Origin: an uncultured Eubacteriales bacterium
GTDB taxonomy: Bacteria > Bacillota > Clostridia > Peptostreptococcales > Anaerovoracaceae
Direction of reading: 5' to 3'
Length of the DNA: 18,835 nt
NCBI GenBank assembly: GCA_910585135.1
Contig: CAJUEB010000019.1
Location: 1-18,835, forward strand
In this document: positions 1 to 6,957 of the stretch, piece by piece
How positions within the stretch are numbered: the stretch's first letter is position 1
Layout: every line of letters begins with the position of its first letter
Program-made: the position numbers and the translations under genes
The notes under the pieces: generated by a model
What the model saw: the letters and a program-made list of their open reading frames with translations, nothing else
Databases searched by the model: none
Told to the model about the DNA's origin: nothing

Positions 1-2
1 TA

Positions 3-1580
3 TCATATCGAAGTTTGCCTTGGTATGCTAGAGCCTTTCAGTTCATCCCCGCGTTTAAAAAGGAAGTCACTTTATGGTCATATAAATTCATGCAGGAAAA
101 TGAAACGGATTTTCTCAACAGGGGGATGACGATCAGTGAAGTTGAAGCTGCATATATGCGTAAGGTAGATGAAAATGATCTTGAAATTAGATCCTTGGAA
201 AATAAAAAACGAGAGATTCCGAAGAAAATAGAAGCGAAGCAAAGTGTCTTGGGTGAACTCAGTGTTATGATACAGTCTTTGCAGAAATGCGTTGAGTGGT
301 TTGGACTTTTTCAAGGAATCGGCTTTAATTCAGACGAATGGGAAGCTTACAGCATGTATAAAATAAATGAATTGCTGGATCGCATCCGTTATGTGGAGTT
401 TTGGCTGGCGGTGCATTACTATGAGTGCCGATGGCTGGAAGAAGAAAACCCCATCACCGAGAAACAAAAAGGTAAGACATTTGAAAATGTACTAAACATA
501 CTGTATCATAGGCTTGCAATGCTTTCGCCTTGCTTCGTAATGACCTGTTTCATGCTTCCGAAGCAGTTCAAGGCATATACGGGAGAAAAATCGCATCAAT
601 ATATGTATGACTACATAGACCTGCTTATTGTGGACGAGGCCGGACAGATTTCACCGGAGATAGGAGCCGCAGTTTTTGCACTGGCGAAAAAGGCTGTTGT
701 CGTGGGAGATGAGAAGCAGATCCCGCCTGTTTGGAATATAACGAGACAGATCGATATGGCTATGGCGATGGATAAGAAGGTTATTTCAGAAATCAGCGAG
801 TTTGCACTGCTGGAAAGGAACGGCCTGAACTGCTCAGACTCCAGTATTATGAGGATCGCGTCCTTGTCTTGTTCCTATGAGAAATATGGTGAGAAGGGCT
901 TGTTTCTATCGGAGCATAGGCGGTGTTACAATGAAATCATCGAGTACTGCAATGCGCTTGTTTACCGGGGAAAGCTACAGCCGCTGCGGGGAAATGCGGC
1001 AGATGATGGAACGTATGCTTTGCATGGCATATTGCCGCCGATGGGGCATTATCATGTAGGGACGCAGTTTTCCCAGAGAGTAGGGACAAGCCGGCAGAAC
1101 GAAAAAGAAGCTAACGAAATAATCGCATGGCTTAGGACAAATTATTCATTCTTAAAACAGCGTTATCTTGAGACGAATGGCGCAGAAAATTTTAAAACGG
1201 AAGGAATGTTAGGCATTATTACACCGTTTAAGAGCCAGAAAAAGCTGATCGAAAAGAAATTAAAAACAGTGCTGCCTGAATATAGGCATGAAATCTCTGT
1301 CGGTACGGTGCATACATTCCAAGGGGCGGAACGCAAAATAATCATTTTTTCAAGCGTATATGGAAGCGGCGAAGGATGCTTTTTTATCAACAACAATGAA
1401 AGCTTGATGAATGTTGCAGTATCAAGGGCGAAAGATTCCTTTCTCGTTTTTGGCGATCGGGGATGTCTTATCGGCGGTGCAAAATCCGCAGCAGCGCTGT
1501 TGAAGGAGTTTACAGGCGAGGAAGTCAGGGGGATTTTGGCAGAAAAGTGTAGAAATTTCGATGAACTTACTGCTAAATAG
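3..1580 (+). CDS. Superfamily-I DNA2/NAM7-like helicase, C-terminal part (5' end outside window)
   Basis: The reading frame is open to the left edge, so the true start and the Walker A loop lie upstream. Visible motifs, in order, are a Walker B box (LLIVDEAGQIS), a motif III-like GDEKQIPPV, the motif IV region FLSEHRRCYNEI, GIITPFKSQ, the motif V segment VGTVHTFQGAERK, and the motif VI segment NVAVSRAKDSFLVFGD. These are the hallmark of UPF1/DNA2-type SF1B helicases, which use ATP to translocate on and unwind nucleic acid. Between the missing N-terminal half and Walker B lies a charged, probably coiled-coil stretch (roughly residues 50-95 of the visible part). The segment SPCFVMTCFMLPKQF before Walker B matches the motif that often precedes it in this family. 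No neighbour ties it to a known defence or repair operon, and the next gene is on the other strand. The family is clear; the biological role is unknown. Confidence 0.85.
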   Translation, partial: SYRSLPWYARAFQFIPAFKKEVTLWSYKFMQENETDFLNRGMTISEVEAAYMRKVDENDLEIRSLENKKREIPKKIEAKQSVLGELSVMIQSLQKCVEWFGLFQGIGFNSDEWEAYSMYKINELLDRIRYVEFWLAVHYYECRWLEEENPITEKQKGKTFENVLNILYHRLAMLSPCFVMTCFMLPKQFKAYTGEKSHQYMYDYIDLLIVDEAGQISPEIGAAVFALAKKAVVVGDEKQIPPVWNITRQIDMAMAMDKKVISEISEFALLERNGLNCSDSSIMRIASLSCSYEKYGEKGLFLSEHRRCYNEIIEYCNALVYRGKLQPLRGNAADDGTYALHGILPPMGHYHVGTQFSQRVGTSRQNEKEANEIIAWLRTNYSFLKQRYLETNGAENFKTEGMLGIITPFKSQKKLIEKKLKTVLPEYRHEISVGTVHTFQGAERKIIIFSSVYGSGEGCFFINNNESLMNVAVSRAKDSFLVFGDRGCLIGGAKSAAALLKEFTGEEVRGILAEKCRNFDELTAK

Positions 1581-1725
1581 CCGATTGCTTCTATCGCAAA
1601 AATTCAAGATACGATACCAAAACAGGGGCGGTGTTTGACCGATCTGAATTGGGAAGCCAATCGAGCCGATATTTGATTACGATCAATGCTTTGCTCAGAT
1701 GGATTTTTGCCAGCCTGGCATCAAG

Positions 1726-2400
1726 TCATTTTGTGATTTCAATCCTTTCATTTTCAGTTCCCGGATTTTTTTGAATGACCGTATAAAATAATGTTTTGTG
1801 TTCGACGATATTTTCGCCATAGGATGTTTCATAACGAAACCTGGGAACTTGCTGAAATTCTGAAACTGCAATATAATCGGAGATCGTAAAAATTCCAAAT
1901 AATACGATGGCGCATCCGATAATGCCTAATATTCGTGCGCCTCTTTTGAGCAGTGAGGACCTCATTCGGAAATAAATTCCTGTGGTTAATATGACTCCGC
2001 CTACAATCGCATAAATGCTTCCCCAACTGCTTTCACTCGGAAATATTGCGAAGGCTGAAATCATGATAAATACGCCAAATATCATGAAGAGGACGCTTAT
2101 TGCTTTCCTTTTTGCTGTGCTGGACTCGTTTTTGCTGTATTCTGCCATTTTCATCGCAGTGTCTTTTGCTTCTTGATTCATTTTCTCGCTTTTCCTTTCT
2201 CCATCAATGATTTCAGGGATACTAACTTGATAGAATTCAGATAGCGTAACCAATAAATTGATATCGGGCATATTGCTTCCCGTTTCCCATCTGGATATTG
2301 TCCTGTTGGATACATGCAATGTTTCTGCTAACCCTTCCTGCGTTATACCTTTTTCTTTGCGCAGTGTTTTTAAGAACTGGCCTATTTTTTTCTGATCCAT
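1726..2400 (-). CDS. Membrane-anchored XRE-family transcriptional regulator
   Basis: This 224-residue protein has an N-terminal Cro/C1-type helix-turn-helix (about residues 6-60) with the recognition stretch SNRTISRWETGSNMPDINLL typical of XRE repressors. After a charged linker (65-98) come three hydrophobic spans at about 100-120, 127-144 and 156-174. A hydrophilic tail of about 50 residues follows, which would lie outside the cell if the DNA-binding domain is cytoplasmic. The architecture suggests a sensor that binds DNA while anchored in the membrane; the signal is unknown. The start is supported by a strong Shine-Dalgarno sequence (AAGGAGGG, minus strand) a few bases upstream. The gene is divergent from the DUF4317 gene, so it may regulate that gene as well as itself. 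No terminator with a U-run was seen after its stop. Confidence 0.88.
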   Translation of the reverse strand: MDQKKIGQFLKTLRKEKGITQEGLAETLHVSNRTISRWETGSNMPDINLLVTLSEFYQVSIPEIIDGERKSEKMNQEAKDTAMKMAEYSKNESSTAKRKAISVLFMIFGVFIMISAFAIFPSESSWGSIYAIVGGVILTTGIYFRMRSSLLKRGARILGIIGCAIVLFGIFTISDYIAVSEFQQVPRFRYETSYGENIVEHKTLFYTVIQKNPGTENERIEITK

Positions 2401-2573
2401 TCACGATCCCTCCTTGCTTAACAGAATACATGAAAAGCTTGCTGGTTTACAGGACATAAAGCGAGAAAATGCCATAATTTTAAAAAGCGACATACTTGTC
2501 CAGGTGTAAATTTAATGCCCTGCTGCTATGTACAGGCTTGCTGCCTCCAAGTTGTTGTTTCTTGCTTAATCAT

Positions 2574-2583
2574 ATTATAGCAT
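2574..2583 (-). promoter_or_regulatory. Candidate extended -10 promoter for the XRE gene
   Basis: On the minus strand the sequence reads TGCTATAAT, a perfect -10 hexamer with the extended TGn motif. No good -35 is visible at the right distance. Transcription from here would give a leader of about 165 bases before the XRE start, passing over the GACA/TGTC repeat. Confidence 0.35.
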
Positions 2584-2660
2584 TCTTCTCTATGGTTTTC
2601 CGCTTTTCGTTGTTTGGCGATATCTCCATTTTTGCAATAGATTTTTCCCTTGCGGTGCGA

Positions 2661-2666
2661 TATAAT
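2661..2666 (+). promoter_or_regulatory. Candidate -10 box for the DUF4317 gene
   Basis: A perfect TATAAT lies 55 bases before the chosen start of the DUF4317 gene. The -35 is poor: TTGCAA at 2632-2637 is 23 bases away, too far for a standard spacer, so this is tentative. Confidence 0.35.
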
Positions 2667-2721
2667 AATCTTTGCTTTGAGAAAAGATCAGGGGCATACA
2701 GATGAGTAGGAGGTCATGCAG

Positions 2722-3882
2722 ATGAATGAGAAAGAACTGCGGGAAATAAGAAAACGTTTCAAACCGGAAAAGGACAGCATCAGCCATGTATACGGCTGCT
2801 ATGTCAATGCGGCACGGGAGGTCGTGGCGCGGATGGACATGCCTGTGGGGCTGATGAAGCCGGAGGAAGCGGAAATGTACATGAAGCTATTGAAGAAAAC
2901 CTTGTCAGGAACGCTGGGAAAAAATCTGCTGGACATCGAATTTTCGGTCAAGCAGGTGGAGGAAAGCGATGAACACAAGCTTTTGCAGGCGCTCAGGCTT
3001 TCCCATCTGCGGGATGAAGACACGAGGGATCTGTTTTACCAGAGAATCATAGAATCCGTTGACATGGGGGAAGATAGCTATGTGATCCTGCTGGCTTCTG
3101 ACTCCTATGACGTTCCCTTCAAGGGAAGCGATGATGAAATCTGGGAGGAAGGCTCTGGCGATGTGTTTGATTATATCATCTGCTGCATATGCCCGGTGAA
3201 GGATGCGAAATCTACCTTGCGGTACTACGCCGAGGAAAAGAGCTTCCGGGGTGCGAATGCGGGCCATGTGCTGGCAAACCCGGAGCTGGGATTTATGTTT
3301 CCGGCATTTGATGATCGGGGCGCGAATATTTATAATGCCCTGTATTACAGCAGAAGCCTCTCGGATATCCATGAAGAATTCATTGCCGCCGTATTCAATA
3401 CGGAAGAAGTGCCGCTTTCCGCTGGCGCGCAGAAAAACGCATTCAGCGGAATTCTCTGTGAAGCCCTTGGGGATGAATGCAGCCTTGAAGTGGTAAAGGC
3501 TGTTCACGGGCAGATCAGGGAACGTCTGGAGCTTCATAAGGAGAGCAAAGACCCCGAAATTCCGGAAATTTATGCCGAGGATGTCGATGATATCCTGAAA
3601 AACAGCGGCGTTACGGGTGAGAAGATCAGTGCCTTCCGTGAATTATATCATCGGGAATTTGGCGAGAGCGCAGTGGTGAATCCCAACAATATCATCGAGA
3701 GTAAAAAATTCGAGATGGAAACGCCGGAGGTCAAGATCAGCGTCGATCCGGCGCATACATATAGCATCAGGACAAAGGTCATCGATGGCAGCAAATACAT
3801 CCTGATTCCCGTGGGGGAAGGTGTTGAAGTCAACGGGATTGATATCAATGTCGAGGAAAACGCCGAAACTGGCGGGGAATAG
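2722..3882 (+). CDS. DUF4317 domain-containing protein
   Basis: This 386-residue soluble acidic protein begins MNEKELREIRKRFKPEKDSI, which I recognise as the conserved opening of DUF4317 proteins; the segment VYGCYVNAAREV that follows also fits. The family covers essentially the whole length and has no established function. An ATG two codons earlier (2716) is in frame, but the AGGAGG at 2708-2713 is only two bases from it and eight bases from 2722, so 2722 is the better start and also matches the family N-terminus. No signal peptide or membrane span is visible. It appears to be monocistronic: the upstream gene is divergent and a terminator follows. The family call is confident; no role can be assigned. 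Confidence 0.85.
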   Translation: MNEKELREIRKRFKPEKDSISHVYGCYVNAAREVVARMDMPVGLMKPEEAEMYMKLLKKTLSGTLGKNLLDIEFSVKQVEESDEHKLLQALRLSHLRDEDTRDLFYQRIIESVDMGEDSYVILLASDSYDVPFKGSDDEIWEEGSGDVFDYIICCICPVKDAKSTLRYYAEEKSFRGANAGHVLANPELGFMFPAFDDRGANIYNALYYSRSLSDIHEEFIAAVFNTEEVPLSAGAQKNAFSGILCEALGDECSLEVVKAVHGQIRERLELHKESKDPEIPEIYAEDVDDILKNSGVTGEKISAFRELYHREFGESAVVNPNNIIESKKFEMETPEVKISVDPAHTYSIRTKVIDGSKYILIPVGEGVEVNGIDINVEENAETGGE

Positions 3883-3896
3883 AGGAAATACGCATC

Positions 3897-3930
3897 ATAA
3901 CGCTCACGAAACGGTGGGCGTTATTTTAAT
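3897..3930 (+). terminator. Rho-independent terminator after the DUF4317 gene
   Basis: An 11-bp stem (3897-3907 with 3914-3924, one G-T wobble) closes a six-base loop GAAACG and runs into a T-rich stretch (tttaat). It sits between two converging genes. The T-rich side favours the plus strand. The stop codon of the minus-strand ATPase gene lies in the tail. Confidence 0.75.
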
Positions 3931-5125
3931 ATTCGCTGCGCAGTAAAAAATCCGTTAGGTGCATGATCCTGATACCGTCGATGTTTCCGGCAGCAAGCTC
4001 GTCAAGCGTGACCACGTATTTCGGGTAGTGATCCCTGATTTCGAGGAGGTTTGAAACCTCGCGGCTGGACTTTTCCGGCAGATTGCGGCATACCTGCACA
4101 TAAATCCGCTCATCGCGCAGCATTGCCACAAAGTCAATTTCCTTCGTTTCATTCTTGCCGATATAGACCGCATACCCCTTTCGACGAAGCTCAAAGTAGA
4201 CGATATTTTCCAGCATGGCGGCGATGGACTTAGGATTGAAGCCCATCATGCAGTATTTGAGGGAAGCATCCGCCAGGTAAAATTTTTCTTGTGTTTTTAG
4301 CACGGATTTTCCTTGCAGGTCGTACCGTTGGCAGCGATAAATGATAAAAGCTTTTTCCAGCCATTCCAGGTAGTTGTAGACCGATTCCACCGAAAGGGAG
4401 CGCCTCTCGTTTTTCAAAAATTTTGCGATTGCGTGAGCGGAGAAGGTCTTGCCGACATTTTCTATGACGTATTTTACGACGCGGTTAAACAAATCAAAGT
4501 TCGTGATGTTGTGCCGTTTCGTAATGTCTCTGGTGATAACGGAGCTGTAAATTCCTTCGACGATCTGGTACGCCGCGCCTTCATCGAAATTGCCAAGTGC
4601 AACGATCGGAAAGCCGCCCATGCGGATGTATTCGTTTAAAAGCTCTTTTGGCGTATGGCCGGTTGGCTTCTTAAATTCCATGTACTCGGCAAAGGACAGG
4701 GTAAAAACAGGGATCGAAACATACCGCCCCGTCAGGTAGGTGGATATCTCGCTTGCCATCAGCTTGGAATTAGAGCCGGTCACATAAATATCCGTATTCG
4801 CGTTTTCCAAAAGGCTGTTGACCGCTTTTTCCCAGCCGGTGATTTCCTGTACCTCATCGAGCAAAAGATAGTAACGTCCGTTATCCGTCATTTTTTCCTT
4901 GATGCCGTGATACATATCCCGGTCGGTCATGCCGCTGTCTAAATCTTCCGAGGTATAGCGCACATTGATGATATGGTCTGTGGCAATGCCGCTTTTGATG
5001 AGATCCTCTCGCAGCATTTCTAAAATCGTGGATTTTCCGCAGCGGCGGACTCCCATAAGAATTTTCACCAGTGGCACATCCCGATAAGTTTTCAGCTTCT
5101 CTAAATAGTAGGGTCTGACGATCAT
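3926..5125 (-). CDS. AAA+ ATPase with C-terminal DUF4143 domain
   Basis: This 399-residue protein has a Walker A loop GVRRCGKST at residues 25-33 and a Walker B DEVQEI from residue 90. The sensor-like segment YVTGSNSKLM and the TYLTGRYVSIPVFTLSF block after it are typical of the AAA_14/DUF4143 family. The C-terminal part contains YFELRRKGYAVY, then KEIDFVAM and YVQVC, the usual DUF4143 ending, whose E...D...Q pattern resembles a PD-(D/E)XK nuclease fold. Family members are common, often present in several copies per genome, and of unclear function. AAAGGAG lies just before the start on the minus strand. The gene converges on DUF4317 and appears to be a single-gene unit. The assignment to the family is firm; the function is not known. 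Confidence 0.9.
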   Translation of the reverse strand: MIVRPYYLEKLKTYRDVPLVKILMGVRRCGKSTILEMLREDLIKSGIATDHIINVRYTSEDLDSGMTDRDMYHGIKEKMTDNGRYYLLLDEVQEITGWEKAVNSLLENANTDIYVTGSNSKLMASEISTYLTGRYVSIPVFTLSFAEYMEFKKPTGHTPKELLNEYIRMGGFPIVALGNFDEGAAYQIVEGIYSSVITRDITKRHNITNFDLFNRVVKYVIENVGKTFSAHAIAKFLKNERRSLSVESVYNYLEWLEKAFIIYRCQRYDLQGKSVLKTQEKFYLADASLKYCMMGFNPKSIAAMLENIVYFELRRKGYAVYIGKNETKEIDFVAMLRDERIYVQVCRNLPEKSSREVSNLLEIRDHYPKYVVTLDELAAGNIDGIRIMHLTDFLLRSEY

Positions 5126-5146
5126 ACAAACATCTCCTTTCTCACA

Positions 5147-5175
5147 AATGTAACGAAAAAAATATAATAAGTCAA
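5147..5175 (-). promoter_or_regulatory. Candidate sigma-70 promoter for the DUF4143 ATPase gene
   Basis: On the minus strand TTGACT (5170-5175) is separated by exactly 17 bases from TACATT (5147-5152). The predicted leader is very short, which places the Shine-Dalgarno almost at the RNA 5' end, so the call is moderate. Confidence 0.4.
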
Positions 5176-5437
5176 TAGTTTTTATTAAAATTTAGTAAAT
5201 ACTTTGGACTACATATAACTTTTTCGAAAAAATCCGTTCTTTTATGTAAAGCCTCGCAGCGGCAGACTCCTGCAAAATTTACTCCTTTCCCTTCGGCCGC
5301 ATCCATTACCTCTTTAGCTGATTCTCATATAAAAAGGATGTTTTATGCGATAATTTGACGATTTACTTGCAATTTCAAGCGGATTAGAATAAAGCCATAA
5401 AAGGGACTTGCGGCTTGGACTGTTCTAGGCGGCCGCA

Positions 5438-5473
5438 GGCTTTCCTGGGTTTCGCAGGGCTTCGGAAAGCCCT
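5438..5473 (+). promoter_or_regulatory. Two mutually exclusive hairpins in the probable MFS leader
   Basis: GGCTTTCC at 5438-5445 pairs perfectly with GGAAAGCC at 5464-5471. The overlapping AGGGCTT at 5456-5462 pairs perfectly with AAGCCCT at 5467-5473 around a four-base loop. The same right arm serves both stems, so only one can form at a time. No U-run follows, so this is not a standard terminator. Confidence 0.35.
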
Positions 5474-5488
5474 ATAAGAATTCGGGAA

Positions 5489-5502
5489 AATGTGATCACA
5501 TT
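5489..5502. promoter_or_regulatory. Perfect 14-base palindrome, candidate operator
   Basis: AATGTGATCACATT is its own reverse complement and lies 68 bases before the MFS start. The TGTGA/TCACA halves resemble half-sites of the CRP/FNR superfamily, but the canonical CRP spacing is wider, so the binding protein is unknown. Confidence 0.45.
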
Positions 5503-5529
5503 CGCTTGAAGCAAATCATTGAAATGGAA
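5501..5529 (+). promoter_or_regulatory. Near-palindromic element, similar copy upstream of the M28 gene
   Basis: TTCGCTTGAAGCAAA (5501-5515) is a near-palindrome of the form TTYGCTT-G-AAGCRAA. It continues into ATTGAAATGGAA. A very similar stretch occurs at 6910-6933 upstream of the next gene, and TTCGCTTGAA recurs inverted at 6887-6896. This recurrence makes a shared control site plausible. Confidence 0.4.
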
Positions 5530-5570
5530 AACGAAGGAAGTGTTGTTATTTTGAAAGGAGCTGATTAACA

Positions 5571-6821
5571 ATGGCAGAAGCATTAGGCAATCAGATCAAG
5601 CAGAGCAAGGCAAGGCTGGTTTTAAGCTTGATTTTCATTCTCATCATTGGAATTATAAGTAATTACATTTATGTGCTGGCCGTTTATGTCGGACCGCTGA
5701 GCGAATTTCGCGGCTGGTCGGCAAATTCGATCGTGCTGGCGTATTCGATGGCGATGTTTGTCGGAATCCCCGTGTTTATGATCGGGCAGGTGGTATCGAA
5801 CAAATTCGGCATGAAGCGGACTCTCGTCGCTTCCGGGGTTATTTACGGTTTGGCGATCCTGCTCAGCGGGCTGGTGGAAAACGTATGGCTGTTCGTAGCC
5901 TGCCAGGGCGTCATCGGTTCGATCGGTATGTACGGCATTCTTATTTGCACGATTCAGATCGTAAATGTGCTTTTCCCGACCAGAAAAGGCCTCGTCATAG
6001 GTCTGTTATACGGAAGCCAGGCGGCGGGAGCGGCGGCGTTAGCGCCGATTGCGACGGTGTTCATCGCCCATTTCAACGTCAGCCTTGCCTTGATTCTCCA
6101 AGGCGCACTCTTTACGGTAATCCTGTTCGTATGCTGTGCGCTGATCCTCGATCCGACCAAGGATGGCGTATCGGCAGAAGAAGCGGAGGAAGAAGTGGAT
6201 CTGAACAGGCCGAGCATGACATGGCGGCATATGCTCAAGCATCCGGGCTTTTATCTCATGTGCCTGAGCATCTTTTCCATCCAGATGATCGGCAACGTCC
6301 TCATCGCAGATGCTGCGTATCTTGCGGAAGGCGTCTATCAGGCAACGCCTGCACAATCCGCCTATGGCGTGTCCCTCTTTAGCTTAGCGGGAGGCGTTGG
6401 CGGCGTGGTTGTCGGGTTCGCTTCCGATAAGATTGGACCGTATAAGACGACTGCGATCCTGGGTGTTTTAGACGGTATCCTGCTGGCGGTGCTGGCCGTC
6501 GTTGGGGCGGAGAGCTTTACCGTGTTCTTGGTGATCCTGACGATTCAGGGCTTTACCTATAACGGCATCACGACGTTGAATCCGGTCATGTCTACGGATG
6601 CGTTTGGGCAAAAGGATCTGGGTATCTGCATCGGCTTTATGAGCGTTTCAACGATGGCGGTCGGCTTCGCAGGGCCGCAGCTCGGCTTATCCGTGCCGTT
6701 CGTGCCAATGGTTGCGATCTGCGCTGTACTGAGCATCATCGGCGGCGTGCTGGTCGTATTTGCGAAAAATACGTTCAATTCATATTATAGGAAGATCGGG
6801 TCAAATGTCGTGTTAAAATAA
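5571..6821 (+). CDS. MFS transporter, oxalate/formate-antiporter-like
   Basis: This 416-residue, strongly hydrophobic protein has about 12 predicted membrane spans. A short charged N-terminus precedes the first span. Major-facilitator loop signatures are visible in both halves: SNKFGMKRT at about residues 76-84, and SDKIGPYKT at the matching place in the second half. A hydrophilic central loop separates the halves (DPTKDGVSAEEAEEEVDL...). Length and pattern fit monocarboxylate/oxalate-formate-type MFS carriers, but the substrate cannot be inferred. The start is set by AAAGGAG at 5554-5560 with ten bases before ATG. It is the first gene of a probable operon with the M28 double peptidase and the amidohydrolase, so it may import their substrate or export a product. 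Control signals crowd its upstream region. Confidence 0.88.
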   Translation: MAEALGNQIKQSKARLVLSLIFILIIGIISNYIYVLAVYVGPLSEFRGWSANSIVLAYSMAMFVGIPVFMIGQVVSNKFGMKRTLVASGVIYGLAILLSGLVENVWLFVACQGVIGSIGMYGILICTIQIVNVLFPTRKGLVIGLLYGSQAAGAAALAPIATVFIAHFNVSLALILQGALFTVILFVCCALILDPTKDGVSAEEAEEEVDLNRPSMTWRHMLKHPGFYLMCLSIFSIQMIGNVLIADAAYLAEGVYQATPAQSAYGVSLFSLAGGVGGVVVGFASDKIGPYKTTAILGVLDGILLAVLAVVGAESFTVFLVILTIQGFTYNGITTLNPVMSTDAFGQKDLGICIGFMSVSTMAVGFAGPQLGLSVPFVPMVAICAVLSIIGGVLVVFAKNTFNSYYRKIGSNVVLK

Positions 6822-6833
6822 CGGAGGATGTTT

Positions 6834-6890
6834 TGGCAAGGAACTGCCATGTTTTGTATCTTTTGATTTGCATGTGGCAGTTCCTTTTCA
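6834..6890 (+). terminator. Attenuator-like hairpin between the MFS and M28 genes
   Basis: A perfect 12-bp stem pairs 6838-6849 with 6875-6886, closing a T-rich 25-base loop and followed by a short TTTTC tract. TGGCA at 6834-6838 could instead pair with TGCCA at 6845-6849 and block the large stem. This could be a partial terminator lowering expression of the downstream genes, or an RNA-processing or stability element. Confidence 0.45.
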
Positions 6891-6933
6891 AGCGAAGCTT
6901 TTGAGAGAAGCTTGAGCAAAAATTGAAACGGAA
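6887..6933 (+). promoter_or_regulatory. Second copy of the shared operon element, upstream of the M28 gene
   Basis: TTCAAGCGAA (6887-6896) is the exact reverse complement of 5501-5510. From 6910 the text GCTTGAGCAAA followed by ATTGAAACGGAA aligns to 5504-5529 with few differences. Within the stretch AAGCTT at 6895-6900 and 6908-6913 can form a small hairpin. No good -10 box was seen here, so it may act on RNA or as an operator rather than mark a promoter. Confidence 0.35.
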
Positions 6934-6957
6934 TGATGCTTGCGAAAGGAGCATGAA

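Larger units (their letters stand above)
2401..2721. other. Divergent intergenic region between the XRE and DUF4317 genes
   Basis: About 320 bases without a convincing gene. It holds the Shine-Dalgarno of the XRE gene at its left end and a candidate promoter for each flanking gene. A small inverted repeat (GACA-tact-TGTC, 2489-2500) could be a repressor site. Short ORFs here have no recognisable content. Confidence 0.5.
5126..5570. other. 445-base divergent intergenic region upstream of the MFS gene
   Basis: No gene was recognised. The left part (5140-5230) is AT-rich and holds the ATPase promoter. The middle (5230-5430) shows no clear structure apart from an extended -10-like TGCGATAAT at 5346-5354 without a good -35. 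The right part (5438-5529) is dense in symmetry: two alternative hairpins, a perfect 14-base palindrome, and an element partly repeated upstream of the M28 gene. Confidence 0.5.

Noticed and set aside
1581..1725. Gene remnant or terminator after the helicase
   Set aside because: No convincing homologous reading and no hairpin with a U-run; TGCCA-gcc-TGGCA at 1708-1720 has T bases only before it.
2905..3537. 210-codon open frame on the minus strand inside the DUF4317 gene
   Set aside because: Antisense shadow of a well-supported gene; no recognisable motif and no Shine-Dalgarno of note.
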